Assembly (NCBI GenBank): GCA_947253875.1
Contig: CAMYAM010000009.1
Location: 1 to 64,000 of the forward strand
Source: an uncultured Fastidiosipila sp.
Lineage (GTDB): Bacteria > Bacillota > Clostridia > Saccharofermentanales > Fastidiosipilaceae
Reading direction: 5' to 3'
Length of the DNA stretch: 64,000 nucleotides
How positions within the stretch are numbered: the first letter of the stretch is position 1; each line of letters opens with the position of its first letter. Made by a program: the position numbers and the translations under genes. The notes under the pieces were generated by a model. The model was given only the letters and a program-made list of their open reading frames with translations. It had not been told where the DNA came from and did no database searches. Shown here in pieces: positions 1-7,820 of this stretch.

Positions 1-1080
1 ATACCTGCAGCAGTTGTAGGTTTTGTTTTGAAATTTTGTTTTGAGAGTATATTACTTATTTTTAATAATATATTAAATTTGGAGTTGAATTTTTATTTGA
101 GTTCAAACTTAATTCTACTTTTGTCACTTAGTATTATTTTCTTTGTCGTTAAAAAAATAGTTTTGAAAGTGAATAATTATCCTAATATTTCATTAATGAG
201 TAAGTATATTTTTGTAGTTGTTTTAGTAATTGTTTTTATGATAAATACGTTTATAGATTTTCAAAAAAATGGCGTTTATTTTGTTGATATTGGTCAAGGT
301 GATGCAAGTATTATTAGGACATCTGGTAAAATCATCTTAATTGACACTGGAGCAGAGAATGAGTTTAATAATTTAAGTTTGACTTTAAATTATTTAGAAG
401 TTAGATCAATTGATTATGTGATAATCACTCATTTTGACAGTGATCATTCAGGTGCTATTTATAAGATTCTAAATGAATATAAAGTTAAGAATATAGTAAT
501 TAGTAAATTCATAAAATCGGATAAAGAAGTTATCAAATTATCAAATTATATTTCTGATAATAATTTGAAAACAGAATTTTGTTTTGTAAATGCAGATGAT
601 CAAATTAAGATTAAAGATCTTGTTGTTTATTTTTTAAGTCCTAATAAAAAATACCAGGAGAGAAATCAAGGTAGTTTATGTTTTTATACGTACTTGAAAA
701 GTAAGACAATTTTATGGACTGGTGATATAGATTTTGAAATAGAAAAGTCTTTAATTGCAAGAAATAATTTGCATCCAGTTCAATTTTTACATGTTCCTCA
801 TCATGGTTCAAAATATGGTAGCTCTGATGAGTTTATTAAGAAGCTTAGCCCTCAAGTTGCAATAATAAGTGCGGGGTTAAAGAATAGATATGGTCATCCG
901 ACTCCTGAAGTAATTAAAAGATTACATAAATATTCATCAAATTTAACAGTATATAGAACAGATGCTATGGGTACAATTTATCTTCCAAAATCATGGGAGA
1001 AAAAGGTGAGGATATTATGTGAAAGTAAATACTTGCCAGAAAATTATGATAAAATTATTATCACTGCAAAAGGAGGTTGA
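1..1080 (+). CDS. comEC: ComEC/Rec2 DNA-uptake channel protein, C-terminal part (5' end outside window)
   Basis: The reading frame is open from base 1, so the gene begins upstream and about 359 residues are visible. The first ~80 residues are hydrophobic membrane segments. They are followed by a metallo-beta-lactamase-type domain starting at VDIGQGDAS (near 283). It contains the metal-binding pattern HFDSDH (near 430-447), then WTGDID and HVPHHGS. This order, membrane segments followed by an MBL domain, is that of the C-terminal half of ComEC, the inner-membrane channel for single-stranded DNA in natural transformation; the MBL domain is thought to degrade the non-transported strand. The stop codon lies inside the ribosome binding region of holA, an adjacency common in Firmicutes. 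Whether the N-terminal OB and channel domains are intact cannot be seen. Confidence 0.9.
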   Translation: MPAAVVGFVLKFCFESILLIFNNILNLELNFYLSSNLILLLSLSIIFFVVKKIVLKVNNYPNISLMSKYIFVVVLVIVFMINTFIDFQKNGVYFVDIGQGDASIIRTSGKIILIDTGAENEFNNLSLTLNYLEVRSIDYVIITHFDSDHSGAIYKILNEYKVKNIVISKFIKSDKEVIKLSNYISDNNLKTEFCFVNADDQIKIKDLVVYFLSPNKKYQERNQGSLCFYTYLKSKTILWTGDIDFEIEKSLIARNNLHPVQFLHVPHHGSKYGSSDEFIKKLSPQVAIISAGLKNRYGHPTPEVIKRLHKYSSNLTVYRTDAMGTIYLPKSWEKKVRILCESKYLPENYDKIIITAKGG

Positions 1081-1081
1081 A

Positions 1082-2131
1082 ATGGCTAGAAAATCTGGTG
1101 ATAATTTTTTAAGTTATAGTGAAATAATTAAAAATATAAAAGACATGAACCTAGCTAATTTTTATCTTTTCTTTGGCGAAGAAAGTTTTTTAGTTGAGTA
1201 TACAATTGATCTTTTGAAAAATAAAATTCTAGCACCTGGGACGGAACAATTGGATTTTAAATTTATAGATTGCAAATCTAATCCAGATAATTTAAATATT
1301 GCTGACTTAATTACTGAAATTAATACCCCAAGCTTTATGAGTGAGCGTAGGATTATATTAATTAGAAATAGTAATTTAGTTACCACTTCTGGTAAGAATT
1401 TACAAGAAAAGTTTGACGAAGTTCTTTCTGTTTTAAATCCAAATACATTACTTATTTTGAGAGAGGATAAATTTGAAAAACGCTATAAAAAAATTATTAG
1501 TGCTATGCAAGAAAAGGGTTTTATTGTTGAATTTAAAAAGCAAGATCTTAATACTCTAATGAACTGGAGTGCTGCAATACTAAGAAAAAATAATATAAAG
1601 ATCACAAGGGATGCTTTAGAAAACTTAATTGGACGTTGTGATTCTGAAATGCATGTAATAAAAAACGAATTAGAAAAAATCAGTTTAATCTGTATAAATC
1701 AAGGCATTGAAGCTGTTAGCTTAGAGTTGATTAACAAATATGCCTTACCTGATTTAAGAGGTAGTATATTTGATTTAACAGATGCAATTGCAGAAAGTAG
1801 AGTTGATAGAGCTCTTTCAATTTATGGAATAATGCTAGAACAAAAATTTAGTCCTGTTTTTATTCTTTTCATGATTGCGAGACATTTTAGACAATTGTAT
1901 GCTGCTAAAACTAGTTCTAATATAAGTGAATTAATGAGTAAATTAGGTATTAGTAATTTTGTTGCAAGAAAATTAAACTCGCAAAAACAATATTTTACTT
2001 TAGAAGAAATTGAGAGTATTTATTTACTTATTTGTGAGTTGGATTATAATGTAAAAACTGGTCAAATTGATCAAGATTCTAGTATTGAAATGTTAATATT
2101 AGAAGTAGCAAATTTTAGAACAAAAAAATAA
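1082..2131 (+). CDS. holA: DNA polymerase III delta subunit
   Basis: This 349-residue protein matches HolA, the clamp-loader subunit that opens the sliding clamp. Near the N-terminus it has FYLFFGEESFLVEYT, the degenerate nucleotide-binding region typical of delta. Further on are the PSFMSERRIILIRN segment and a C-terminal helical collar domain (FDLTDAIAESRVDRAL and LFMIARHFRQLY). I chose the ATG at 1082 because AAAGGAGG lies just upstream and overlaps the comEC stop; a longer frame from 1019 would run through comEC coding sequence. It is probably co-transcribed with comEC. In many Firmicutes rpsT (ribosomal protein S20) lies next to holA, but here the next gene encodes a SEC-C protein. Confidence 0.93.
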   Translation: MARKSGDNFLSYSEIIKNIKDMNLANFYLFFGEESFLVEYTIDLLKNKILAPGTEQLDFKFIDCKSNPDNLNIADLITEINTPSFMSERRIILIRNSNLVTTSGKNLQEKFDEVLSVLNPNTLLILREDKFEKRYKKIISAMQEKGFIVEFKKQDLNTLMNWSAAILRKNNIKITRDALENLIGRCDSEMHVIKNELEKISLICINQGIEAVSLELINKYALPDLRGSIFDLTDAIAESRVDRALSIYGIMLEQKFSPVFILFMIARHFRQLYAAKTSSNISELMSKLGISNFVARKLNSQKQYFTLEEIESIYLLICELDYNVKTGQIDQDSSIEMLILEVANFRTKK

Positions 2132-2156
2132 TTAAAAGATGGAGAGAGGAATAATT

Positions 2157-2663
2157 ATGAGTTATTTTTCAGAATGGAATAAAAAGATAGAAGACAATCA
2201 TGACGAGAAACAGTATAACGAGTTTGTTAAAAAATATTATGAAACAGAACAAAATGCTTATGATTTAATTTTAAAAGCTTACCCTGAGAATCTTTTAAAA
2301 GGTAAAGTAAAGGATGTAGCTGAAACATTAGGCTATGCTGCAGATGAAATGCTTTTATTTGTAGGGTTCCTAGAAGGTATTAATCCATCTCTAAAAAAAG
2401 AGATTGATTTGGATAAAGTAAATGAAGAAACTGATTTAGATTTAGAAGTTGATTTTGAAACTTTATTATATAAGATGCATGAAGCTCAGGCACCTTGGCT
2501 TTTTGAATTGAATTCTTGGGAAAATGTTTTCGATCAAGAAAAGAAAGAAGCAATTGGTCACCAATATAGAGTTGATAATATTGCGGTAAGCGATAAAATT
2601 GGTAGAAATGAACCATGTTTTTGTGGTAGTGGTAAAAAATATAAAAAATGTCATGGTAAATAA
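2157..2663 (+). CDS. SEC-C motif protein of unknown function
   Basis: This is a 168-residue, acidic, soluble protein. Its last 20 residues form a SEC-C zinc motif (NEPCFCGSGKKYKKCH), nearly the same as the C-terminal tail of SecA encoded at 8833-11697 in this window. The rest is helical and charged and shows no catalytic motif that I recognise. In SecA this motif binds zinc, SecB and ribosomes; in stand-alone proteins its role is not settled, so a link to the ribosome or export machinery is only inference. I chose the ATG at 2157 over 2139 because AGAGGA sits 6 nt before it. The gene lies 25 nt after holA and 14 nt before asnS, so it looks like part of the same operon. Confidence 0.75.
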   Translation: MSYFSEWNKKIEDNHDEKQYNEFVKKYYETEQNAYDLILKAYPENLLKGKVKDVAETLGYAADEMLLFVGFLEGINPSLKKEIDLDKVNEETDLDLEVDFETLLYKMHEAQAPWLFELNSWENVFDQEKKEAIGHQYRVDNIAVSDKIGRNEPCFCGSGKKYKKCHGK

Positions 2664-2677
2664 ATTTGGAGGAAATA

Positions 2678-4078
2678 ATGTCAGATCAGAAGATAACAAT
2701 TAGAGAACTTTATAATGATCCAGAAAAATATGCTGGACATATAATTACTGTTGATGGTTGGGCAAGACAATTAAGAATTCAGAAAAAATTTGGATTTATT
2801 CAACTAAATGATGGTACATATTTTAAAAACTTACAAATAGTAGTAGAAAGAGAAAAAGCTGATAATTATGATGAAATTAAAAGTCAAAATATTTCTACAG
2901 CTTTTGAAATTAAAGGAGAGTTAGTACTTACACCTGAAGCTAAGCAACCTTTTGAATTAAAAGCTGATGCTGTAAAAATTGTTGGTGAAAGTACTCCTGA
3001 ATACCCACTTCAACCAAAGAGTCATACCCCAGAATTCCTTCGTTCTATTGCTCATTTGAGACCAAGAAGTAATTTGTTTTCTGCAGTATTTAGAATTAGA
3101 TCTGAAGCAGCTTTTGCTATACATGAATTTTTTAATCAACAAGGATTTATGTATGTTCATACACCTATCATTACTAGTAGTGATGCTGAAGGTGCAGGAG
3201 ATATGTTTAGAGTTACAACATTAGATCCTAAGAATCCGACTTTAACAGAAGAAGGTGAAGTTGATTTTAGTGAAGATTTCTTTGGTAAAGCAAGTTATCT
3301 AACAGTTAGTGGACAATTGAATGGAGAAGCTTTTGCTCAAGCATATAGAAATATTTATACATTTGGTCCTACTTTTAGGTCAGAACATTCAAATACACAA
3401 AGACATGCAGCTGAGTTTTGGATGATAGAACCAGAAATTGCTTTTGCAGGAATTGACGAAGCTATGGATTTAGCTGAGGCAATGTTGAAACATATAATTA
3501 ATCACACTTTAGATAAATGTAGAGCTGAATTAGAATTCTTAAATGAAACTGTTTACGATGGACTGATTGAACGTTTGGAAAAAGTTGCAAATTCAGATTT
3601 CGCAAAGGTTAGTTATACTGATGCAATTAGTATTCTACAAAATTCTGGTAAAAAGTTTGAATTTCCAGTAGAGTGGGGCTCAGATCTTCAGACAGAGCAT
3701 GAAAGATATTTAACAGAAGTTTATTTCCAAGGTCCTGTATTTGTTACTGATTATCCAAAAGATATCAAGGCATTCTATATGCATATTAATCCTGATGGCA
3801 AGACTGTTGCAGCATTTGACTGTTTAGTGCCTGAAATAGGCGAAATCATTGGTGGTAGTCAACGTGAAGAAAGATATGATGTTTTGGTTCATGAAATTGA
3901 AGCTAGAGGAATGAATATTGATAATTATGACTGGTATCTAGACTTGCGTAAATATGGTTCAACACCACATGCAGGTTATGGACTAGGATTTGAAAGAATT
4001 ATTATGTATTTAACTGGTGTAAGTAACATTAGAGATGTAATACCTTTCCCTAGAACTACTGGAAATGCTGAATTTTAG
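2678..4078 (+). CDS. asnS: Asparaginyl-tRNA synthetase
   Basis: This 466-residue class II aminoacyl-tRNA synthetase charges tRNA-Asn with asparagine. An N-terminal OB-fold anticodon-binding domain (VDGWARQLRIQKKFGFIQL) is followed by the class II core. Motif 1 lies around HLRPRSNLFSAVFRIR, motif 2 contains FRSEHSNTQRHAAEFWMIEP, and motif 3 is GYGLGFERIIMYLTG. The PRTTGNAEF ending is typical of AsnRS rather than AspRS. The start at 2678 follows TTTGGAGG by a normal gap. Only 14 nt separate it from the SEC-C gene, so there is no room for a T-box leader, and regulation must come from an upstream promoter. Confidence 0.96.
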   Translation: MSDQKITIRELYNDPEKYAGHIITVDGWARQLRIQKKFGFIQLNDGTYFKNLQIVVEREKADNYDEIKSQNISTAFEIKGELVLTPEAKQPFELKADAVKIVGESTPEYPLQPKSHTPEFLRSIAHLRPRSNLFSAVFRIRSEAAFAIHEFFNQQGFMYVHTPIITSSDAEGAGDMFRVTTLDPKNPTLTEEGEVDFSEDFFGKASYLTVSGQLNGEAFAQAYRNIYTFGPTFRSEHSNTQRHAAEFWMIEPEIAFAGIDEAMDLAEAMLKHIINHTLDKCRAELEFLNETVYDGLIERLEKVANSDFAKVSYTDAISILQNSGKKFEFPVEWGSDLQTEHERYLTEVYFQGPVFVTDYPKDIKAFYMHINPDGKTVAAFDCLVPEIGEIIGGSQREERYDVLVHEIEARGMNIDNYDWYLDLRKYGSTPHAGYGLGFERIIMYLTGVSNIRDVIPFPRTTGNAEF

Positions 4079-4086
4079 CTATATTT

Positions 4087-4118
4087 GAAAAAATACATTT
4101 ATTTTGTTGTATTTTTTC
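4087..4118 (+). terminator. AT-rich hairpin after asnS, possible terminator
   Basis: An 11-bp perfect inverted repeat (GAAAAAATACA at 4087-4097 and its complement at 4108-4118) with a 10-nt loop lies 8 nt after the asnS stop. The stem is almost all A-T with T-rich sequence after it, so it would be a weak intrinsic terminator. A stronger hairpin follows at 4167-4190. Confidence 0.45.
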
Positions 4119-4166
4119 ATTATTTGTAAATGTTTTATAGATTTATTTGTAAAAATAATTATTATA

Positions 4167-4195
4167 ATCACTCCTAAAAATAGGAGTGATTTTTT
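4167..4195 (+). promoter_or_regulatory. Hairpin that hides the radC Shine-Dalgarno sequence and looks like a terminator
   Basis: ATCACTCCTA (4167-4176) pairs perfectly with TAGGAGTGAT (4181-4190) across an AAAA loop. Five further T residues follow, then the radC ATG at 4196. The only ribosome binding site for radC, AGGAG at 4182-4186, lies inside the 3' arm. A -10-like TATAAT at 4163-4168 overlaps the base of the 5' arm. A transcript started from it would begin inside the stem and leave the ribosome site free, whereas read-through from asnS would fold and either stop or be poorly translated. The structure is seen directly; the switch behaviour is inferred. Confidence 0.6.
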
Positions 4196-4906
4196 ATGGA
4201 ATATAGTTTAGATATGAAATCTTTACCGAGCAGTGAAAGACCTTATGAGAGATTTCATAAATTAGGAGCTGCAGCCTTAACAGATAGTGAATTGATTGCA
4301 ATTATAATTGGAAGCGGAAGCCAAGGTAAGAATGCAGTTCATACTGCTAATGAAATAATTGCTAAATATACTTCAAATGGTAGGCTTGATAGTTTACAGC
4401 GTGCTTCAGTGGAAGAATTAATACAAATTAAAGGTATTGGCTTTAGCAAAGCAATTAGAATTTTAGCTGCATTTGAATTAGCAAATAGATCAAAACTTGA
4501 TCCATTACCAGATCGTCTTAATTGCTCAAATCCAATTGACATAGTGAAACATTTTGCACCAAAAATGGAAGATTTAGAGCGAGAAGAGTTGAGAACTTTG
4601 TTTTTAAATAGAAAGAATCTTTTAATAAAAGATAAAGTTATTTCTACTGGTGGATTAAGCTCTACAGTTATATATCCACGTGATGTTTTTAAAGAAGCTT
4701 TAAAAGCGAATGCAGCATGTTTAATACTTTTGCATAATCATCCATCTGGAAATCCGACTCCATCTAATGATGACTTAAGTACAACTAAAGTATTTGTTGA
4801 AGCATCAAAAATTTTAGGAATAAAATTACATGACCATATTATCGTTGGAAAAAATAAATTTATAAGTTTGGCGTCAGAAGAAAGATATAATCAAATGTTT
4901 TTTTAG
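4196..4906 (+). CDS. radC: RadC family JAB-domain protein
   Basis: This 236-residue protein starts with the family hallmark LPSSERPYERF, then a helix-hairpin-helix region (VEELIQIKGIGFSKAIRILA, about residues 65-90). The C-terminal JAB/MPN domain carries the metal motif HNHPSG followed by NDD around residues 180-195. The biochemical role is still unclear despite the old link to radiation resistance. In Bacillus subtilis and streptococci radC belongs to competence regulons, which fits the presence of comEC, comM and dprA in this window. It appears monocistronic: a hairpin precedes it and about 170 nt follow before the next start. Its ribosome site is buried in the hairpin at 4167-4190. Confidence 0.93.
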   Translation: MEYSLDMKSLPSSERPYERFHKLGAAALTDSELIAIIIGSGSQGKNAVHTANEIIAKYTSNGRLDSLQRASVEELIQIKGIGFSKAIRILAAFELANRSKLDPLPDRLNCSNPIDIVKHFAPKMEDLEREELRTLFLNRKNLLIKDKVISTGGLSSTVIYPRDVFKEALKANAACLILLHNHPSGNPTPSNDDLSTTKVFVEASKILGIKLHDHIIVGKNKFISLASEERYNQMFF

Positions 4907-5078
4907 CTTGTACAAACTTAACAATAAACAGTCATATAAATTGGATAAATTGGCATTGTTGTATAGCAGGACTTGTATATAACAATTGTAATTGATAAAA
5001 TGAAATGCAGTTTGAGCATATTTTAAATTTGAACGTAATTATTAGTATTTGTGCAAATTTAAGTTGAAGGAGCGGGAT

Positions 5079-5468
5079 ATGAAAATAGTATTATTAGCGG
5101 AGAATAGAAAAGTTGATCTCTTAACTAATTTTTGCATAGCATACAAAAATCTTTTGAAGAAACATGAGTTAATATCCTTAGGACATATCGCACCAACCTT
5201 AGAAAGACTATCAGGATTAAGCATTGGTGGTATAGCTACTGATGTTAACGCAAGTATCAATTATATGGCGGCTAGAGCTGGATATAATGAAATTGATGCA
5301 GTTATATTTTTGAAAGATCCAGCAAGTGATAGTTATGACAGAAGTAATATCTTAATGCAAGCTTGTGATCAAAATAATATACCTTATGCAAGTAATTTAG
5401 CAACTGCAGAGATCTTAGTATTGGCTATTGATAGAGGAGATCTTGACTGGAGAGAGTTGGTTAAATAA
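5079..5468 (+). CDS. Methylglyoxal-synthase-fold protein lacking catalytic residues
   Basis: This 129-residue protein aligns end to end, almost without gaps, with bacterial methylglyoxal synthase (MgsA) as I recall it. Shared features are MKIxLLAENRK at the start, VIFLKDP (residues 75-81), NIPYASNLATAEIL (100-113) and DLDWREL at the end. The active site is not conserved. The phosphate-binding TGTTG becomes LGHIA (34-38). The GGDQQ segment holding the catalytic Asp71 becomes ASINY, with Ile60 at the Asp71 position. His98 becomes Asp87 and Asp101 becomes Asn90; only the Asp of DP (Asp80) remains. It is therefore unlikely to make methylglyoxal; a ligand-binding role is possible. The ATG at 5079 follows GAAGGAGCG. 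Its stop overlaps the dtd start by one base (TAATG), so the two are translationally coupled. Confidence 0.72.
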   Translation: MKIVLLAENRKVDLLTNFCIAYKNLLKKHELISLGHIAPTLERLSGLSIGGIATDVNASINYMAARAGYNEIDAVIFLKDPASDSYDRSNILMQACDQNNIPYASNLATAEILVLAIDRGDLDWRELVK

Positions 5469-5917
5469 TGCGAGCTGTAGTTCAAAGAGTATCTGAGGCG
5501 AGTGTATCAGTATCAGGACAAGTTATTTCTGACATTAAACAAGGTTTTTTGGTATTGTTGGGTGTAAATGAAGATGACACTGAAGAAGATATGAAATGGG
5601 TTGCCAAAAAAATTGCTGGAATGCGAATTTTTACTGATTCAGAAGGAAAAATGAATTTAAATTTAGAACAAGTTGAAGGTGATATCTTACTTGTTTCCCA
5701 ATTTACACTTTATGCTGATACTAAGAGAGGAAATAGACCAGGATTTAGTAGAGCTGCTAGCTTTGACTTAGGTAATGAACTATATGAAGCAACTGCTGCA
5801 GAATTGCGTAATTATGGTTTGACAGTTAAAACTGGTAAATACGGTGCGGATATGCAAGTATTATTGGTTAATGATGGCCCAGTAACTATCATTTTAGATT
5901 CTTTAGAGAGAGTATAA
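5468..5917 (+). CDS. dtd: D-aminoacyl-tRNA deacylase
   Basis: This 149-residue protein hydrolyses D-amino acids (and glycine wrongly attached to tRNA-Ala) from tRNA. It has the complete family pattern: MRAVVQRVSEASVSV at the start, the SQFTLYAD motif around residue 77, and the C-terminal NDGPVTIILDS containing the Gly-cisPro motif that provides chiral proofreading. The length matches the family (about 145-150). The start codon overlaps the preceding stop as TAATG. In many Firmicutes dtd follows relA; here its partner is the degenerate methylglyoxal-synthase-like gene, so any functional link is open. Confidence 0.96.
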   Translation: MRAVVQRVSEASVSVSGQVISDIKQGFLVLLGVNEDDTEEDMKWVAKKIAGMRIFTDSEGKMNLNLEQVEGDILLVSQFTLYADTKRGNRPGFSRAASFDLGNELYEATAAELRNYGLTVKTGKYGADMQVLLVNDGPVTIILDSLERV

Positions 5918-5983
5918 TTAGAATTATTTTTATAAAAGAAAATCTTGTGTGATTTTTTCAATATTTGTAGTTCAATAATTTAA

Positions 5984-6019
5984 CACCTCCTGTTTTAATT
6001 GAAACAGGAGGTGATTTTT
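5984..6019 (+). promoter_or_regulatory. 12-bp hairpin containing the complete ribosome binding site of the first TadE-like gene
   Basis: CACCTCCTGTTT (5984-5995) pairs perfectly with AAACAGGAGGTG (6002-6013). TTTTT follows, then ATG at 6020. The 3' arm carries a full-length Shine-Dalgarno AGGAGGTG (6006-6013). The 5' arm reproduces the anti-Shine-Dalgarno sequence CACCTCCT of 16S rRNA, so in the folded RNA the ribosome site is completely masked. Stem plus T-run also fits an intrinsic terminator for dtd. It has the same design as the radC hairpin at 4167-4195. Structure seen; function inferred. Confidence 0.65.
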
Positions 6020-6295
6020 ATGTCAGAAATTTTGGAGTCAGCATTAATTATTCCAATAGTATTCTATCTAATTGTTTATTCAATAATCCAATTCCCTATG
6101 GAATTTTACAGAATGTATTATATTTCTAAATCCTACTTAGATATGCATATTGATGAGAAACATATTTATACAGTTAAGTCTAGAAATAGTCAAAATCTTG
6201 TAGAAGTTAATCCGCAATATCTTTTAGAGCTTGTTCATGCTGTTGATGATGCCTATCAAGATTTAACAGAAAGGAAAAGTAAAAATGAAAACTAA
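6020..6295 (+). CDS. Small TadE-like membrane protein
   Basis: This 91-residue protein opens with ILESALIIPIVFYLIVYSI, a single hydrophobic segment preceded by a Glu. This arrangement resembles the N-terminal helix of TadE-type pseudopilins (consensus xxEAALxLP). The remainder is a short hydrophilic tail with no recognisable domain. I chose the ATG at 6020 because a perfect AGGAGGTG lies 6 nt upstream, although that site is inside the hairpin at 5984-6013. The gene overlaps the next by 11 nt, indicating translational coupling in a three-gene unit. Family assignment rests on the N-terminal pattern and on the neighbours. Confidence 0.6.
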   Translation: MSEILESALIIPIVFYLIVYSIIQFPMEFYRMYYISKSYLDMHIDEKHIYTVKSRNSQNLVEVNPQYLLELVHAVDDAYQDLTERKSKNEN

Positions 6296-7820
6296 TAATT
6301 TTCTCCTGCTAAGTATTGAGAAAGTAGTGATAAAAAATAAAGATGCTAGTATTTCCATAATGTCGGCTATTTTGATTCCAGCAATACTATTTATGAGTCT
6401 GGGAATTGCTGATGCTTGTAAAATAATAAATGAGCAATTAAAGATTGATAGATTTATGAAGTTATATGGTGATTATCAACTATCTAATTATGATAGAAAT
6501 CTATACGAAAGATACGGATTATTTGGTTTTGAAGAACAAGATCAACTACCTGTTATTGTTAATGAAAATCTTCATAGCGAAAATGTTGCTCATGAGATCT
6601 TTTGCAGTGTTAATGATGATCTATATGACGTCAAAATACTAAAGCAACAAATTAATAGTTTTTCGTCAACAAGAGTTCCGATTAGAGTTTTCGATGAGAT
6701 TAAAGCACGTATGCAGAGCATGTCTTCAAAAAATAAAGGGATTTCGTTTGAAAGATTAAAAGACAGTGTAAAAAAAATAGATACTGCTATTGAAAAGATT
6801 GGACTTGGAGATAAAGGTATTGAGAATAGCAAAAATATTAGTGAAAGTTTACGAGCAAGCTTAGATGAAAGAAAATATTATAATAAACATAGCCATTATG
6901 AGTATTCCATTAACTTACTTGAAGAAAATAATGACATAGCTCAAGCTAGATTGAAAGCTAATACTGAAACCAATGAAGAGGCTATCGAAAACTGGAAAGG
7001 TTTTTTCAGGTCGTTATCTTATGCACAAAGTTTAAACGAAGAGATTAATGGAACTAATAATAGGGAGTCTGAAGGTGGATTTCTAGTATCAATAATAGAG
7101 AATTTAGAAAAAATACATGATCTAAGTAAAAAAGATTTTATTGCACCAATAGACAAACTTTTTTTGATTGAATATACAGTAAATCAATTTAATTCTCATG
7201 TTAGAGGACCTGATACTGTCAAATCGGATTATATAACCCTAACCGGACAAAATATGTCAAAGTTGGAGTTTAGTCAAACTCACGAGGCAGAACAAATTCT
7301 TTTAGCAGTTGAAAATCCAAGTATTGCAATGGGTATAATTAATACTTTTATATATTCGACTAGAGTATTAAGTAACTATTTTTCAATTAATAATAACCCT
7401 AGTAAAATTAACACAAAAAGAGCTTTAGCTACAGGCATCAGTGGATCAATAGCATTATTAACTTTAGGGCTTGTTATTATTGATGTAGAGAGTATTGCAC
7501 AGGTTTTAGTTTTAATAGATTCTGTTGTCAATGCTTTTAATGATCTTAAATGTATAAAAAAGGGTGAAAGTTTAGCTTTAGTTGAAAATAGTGCTACAGG
7601 AATTTTAAATGTCAAAGTAGACTATATTGATTATTTAAGATTTCTTGGATTGTTTAGAGGTATGAATAAACAATATTTTGTTATGAGTAAAATGATTAAA
7701 TCTAACATGAATAAAGATTACTACACTAAGGTTTCCTTTGTTTGTGATTATAAAAATAAATTTTGGTTTTATACGAAAAAAAGTGAGAGTGGCTATGATT
7801 TTGAAGAAGTGCTTCGATGA
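6285..7820 (+). CDS. TadG/DUF5702-like pilus-associated protein
   Basis: This 511-residue protein has an N-terminal ~45-residue segment with one transmembrane helix (ASISIMSAILIPAILFMSLG), similar to the 'GSITVFLALVL' start of clostridial DUF5702/TadG-type proteins. A long hydrophilic, probably extracellular region follows, then a hydrophobic stretch at about residues 380-410 (GISGSIALLTLGLVIIDVES), and a C-terminal VDYIDYLRFLGLF segment that recalls DUF5702. In Tad loci such proteins are minor pilus or surface components inserted through the membrane. The start overlaps the previous gene by 11 nt and the end overlaps the next by 26 nt. The assignment comes from domain-pattern memory, not a search. 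Confidence 0.6.
   Translation: MKTNNFLLLSIEKVVIKNKDASISIMSAILIPAILFMSLGIADACKIINEQLKIDRFMKLYGDYQLSNYDRNLYERYGLFGFEEQDQLPVIVNENLHSENVAHEIFCSVNDDLYDVKILKQQINSFSSTRVPIRVFDEIKARMQSMSSKNKGISFERLKDSVKKIDTAIEKIGLGDKGIENSKNISESLRASLDERKYYNKHSHYEYSINLLEENNDIAQARLKANTETNEEAIENWKGFFRSLSYAQSLNEEINGTNNRESEGGFLVSIIENLEKIHDLSKKDFIAPIDKLFLIEYTVNQFNSHVRGPDTVKSDYITLTGQNMSKLEFSQTHEAEQILLAVENPSIAMGIINTFIYSTRVLSNYFSINNNPSKINTKRALATGISGSIALLTLGLVIIDVESIAQVLVLIDSVVNAFNDLKCIKKGESLALVENSATGILNVKVDYIDYLRFLGLFRGMNKQYFVMSKMIKSNMNKDYYTKVSFVCDYKNKFWFYTKKSESGYDFEEVLR

Noticed and set aside
2664..2677. T-box leader for asnS
   Set aside because: The gap is 14 nt, far too short for a T-box.
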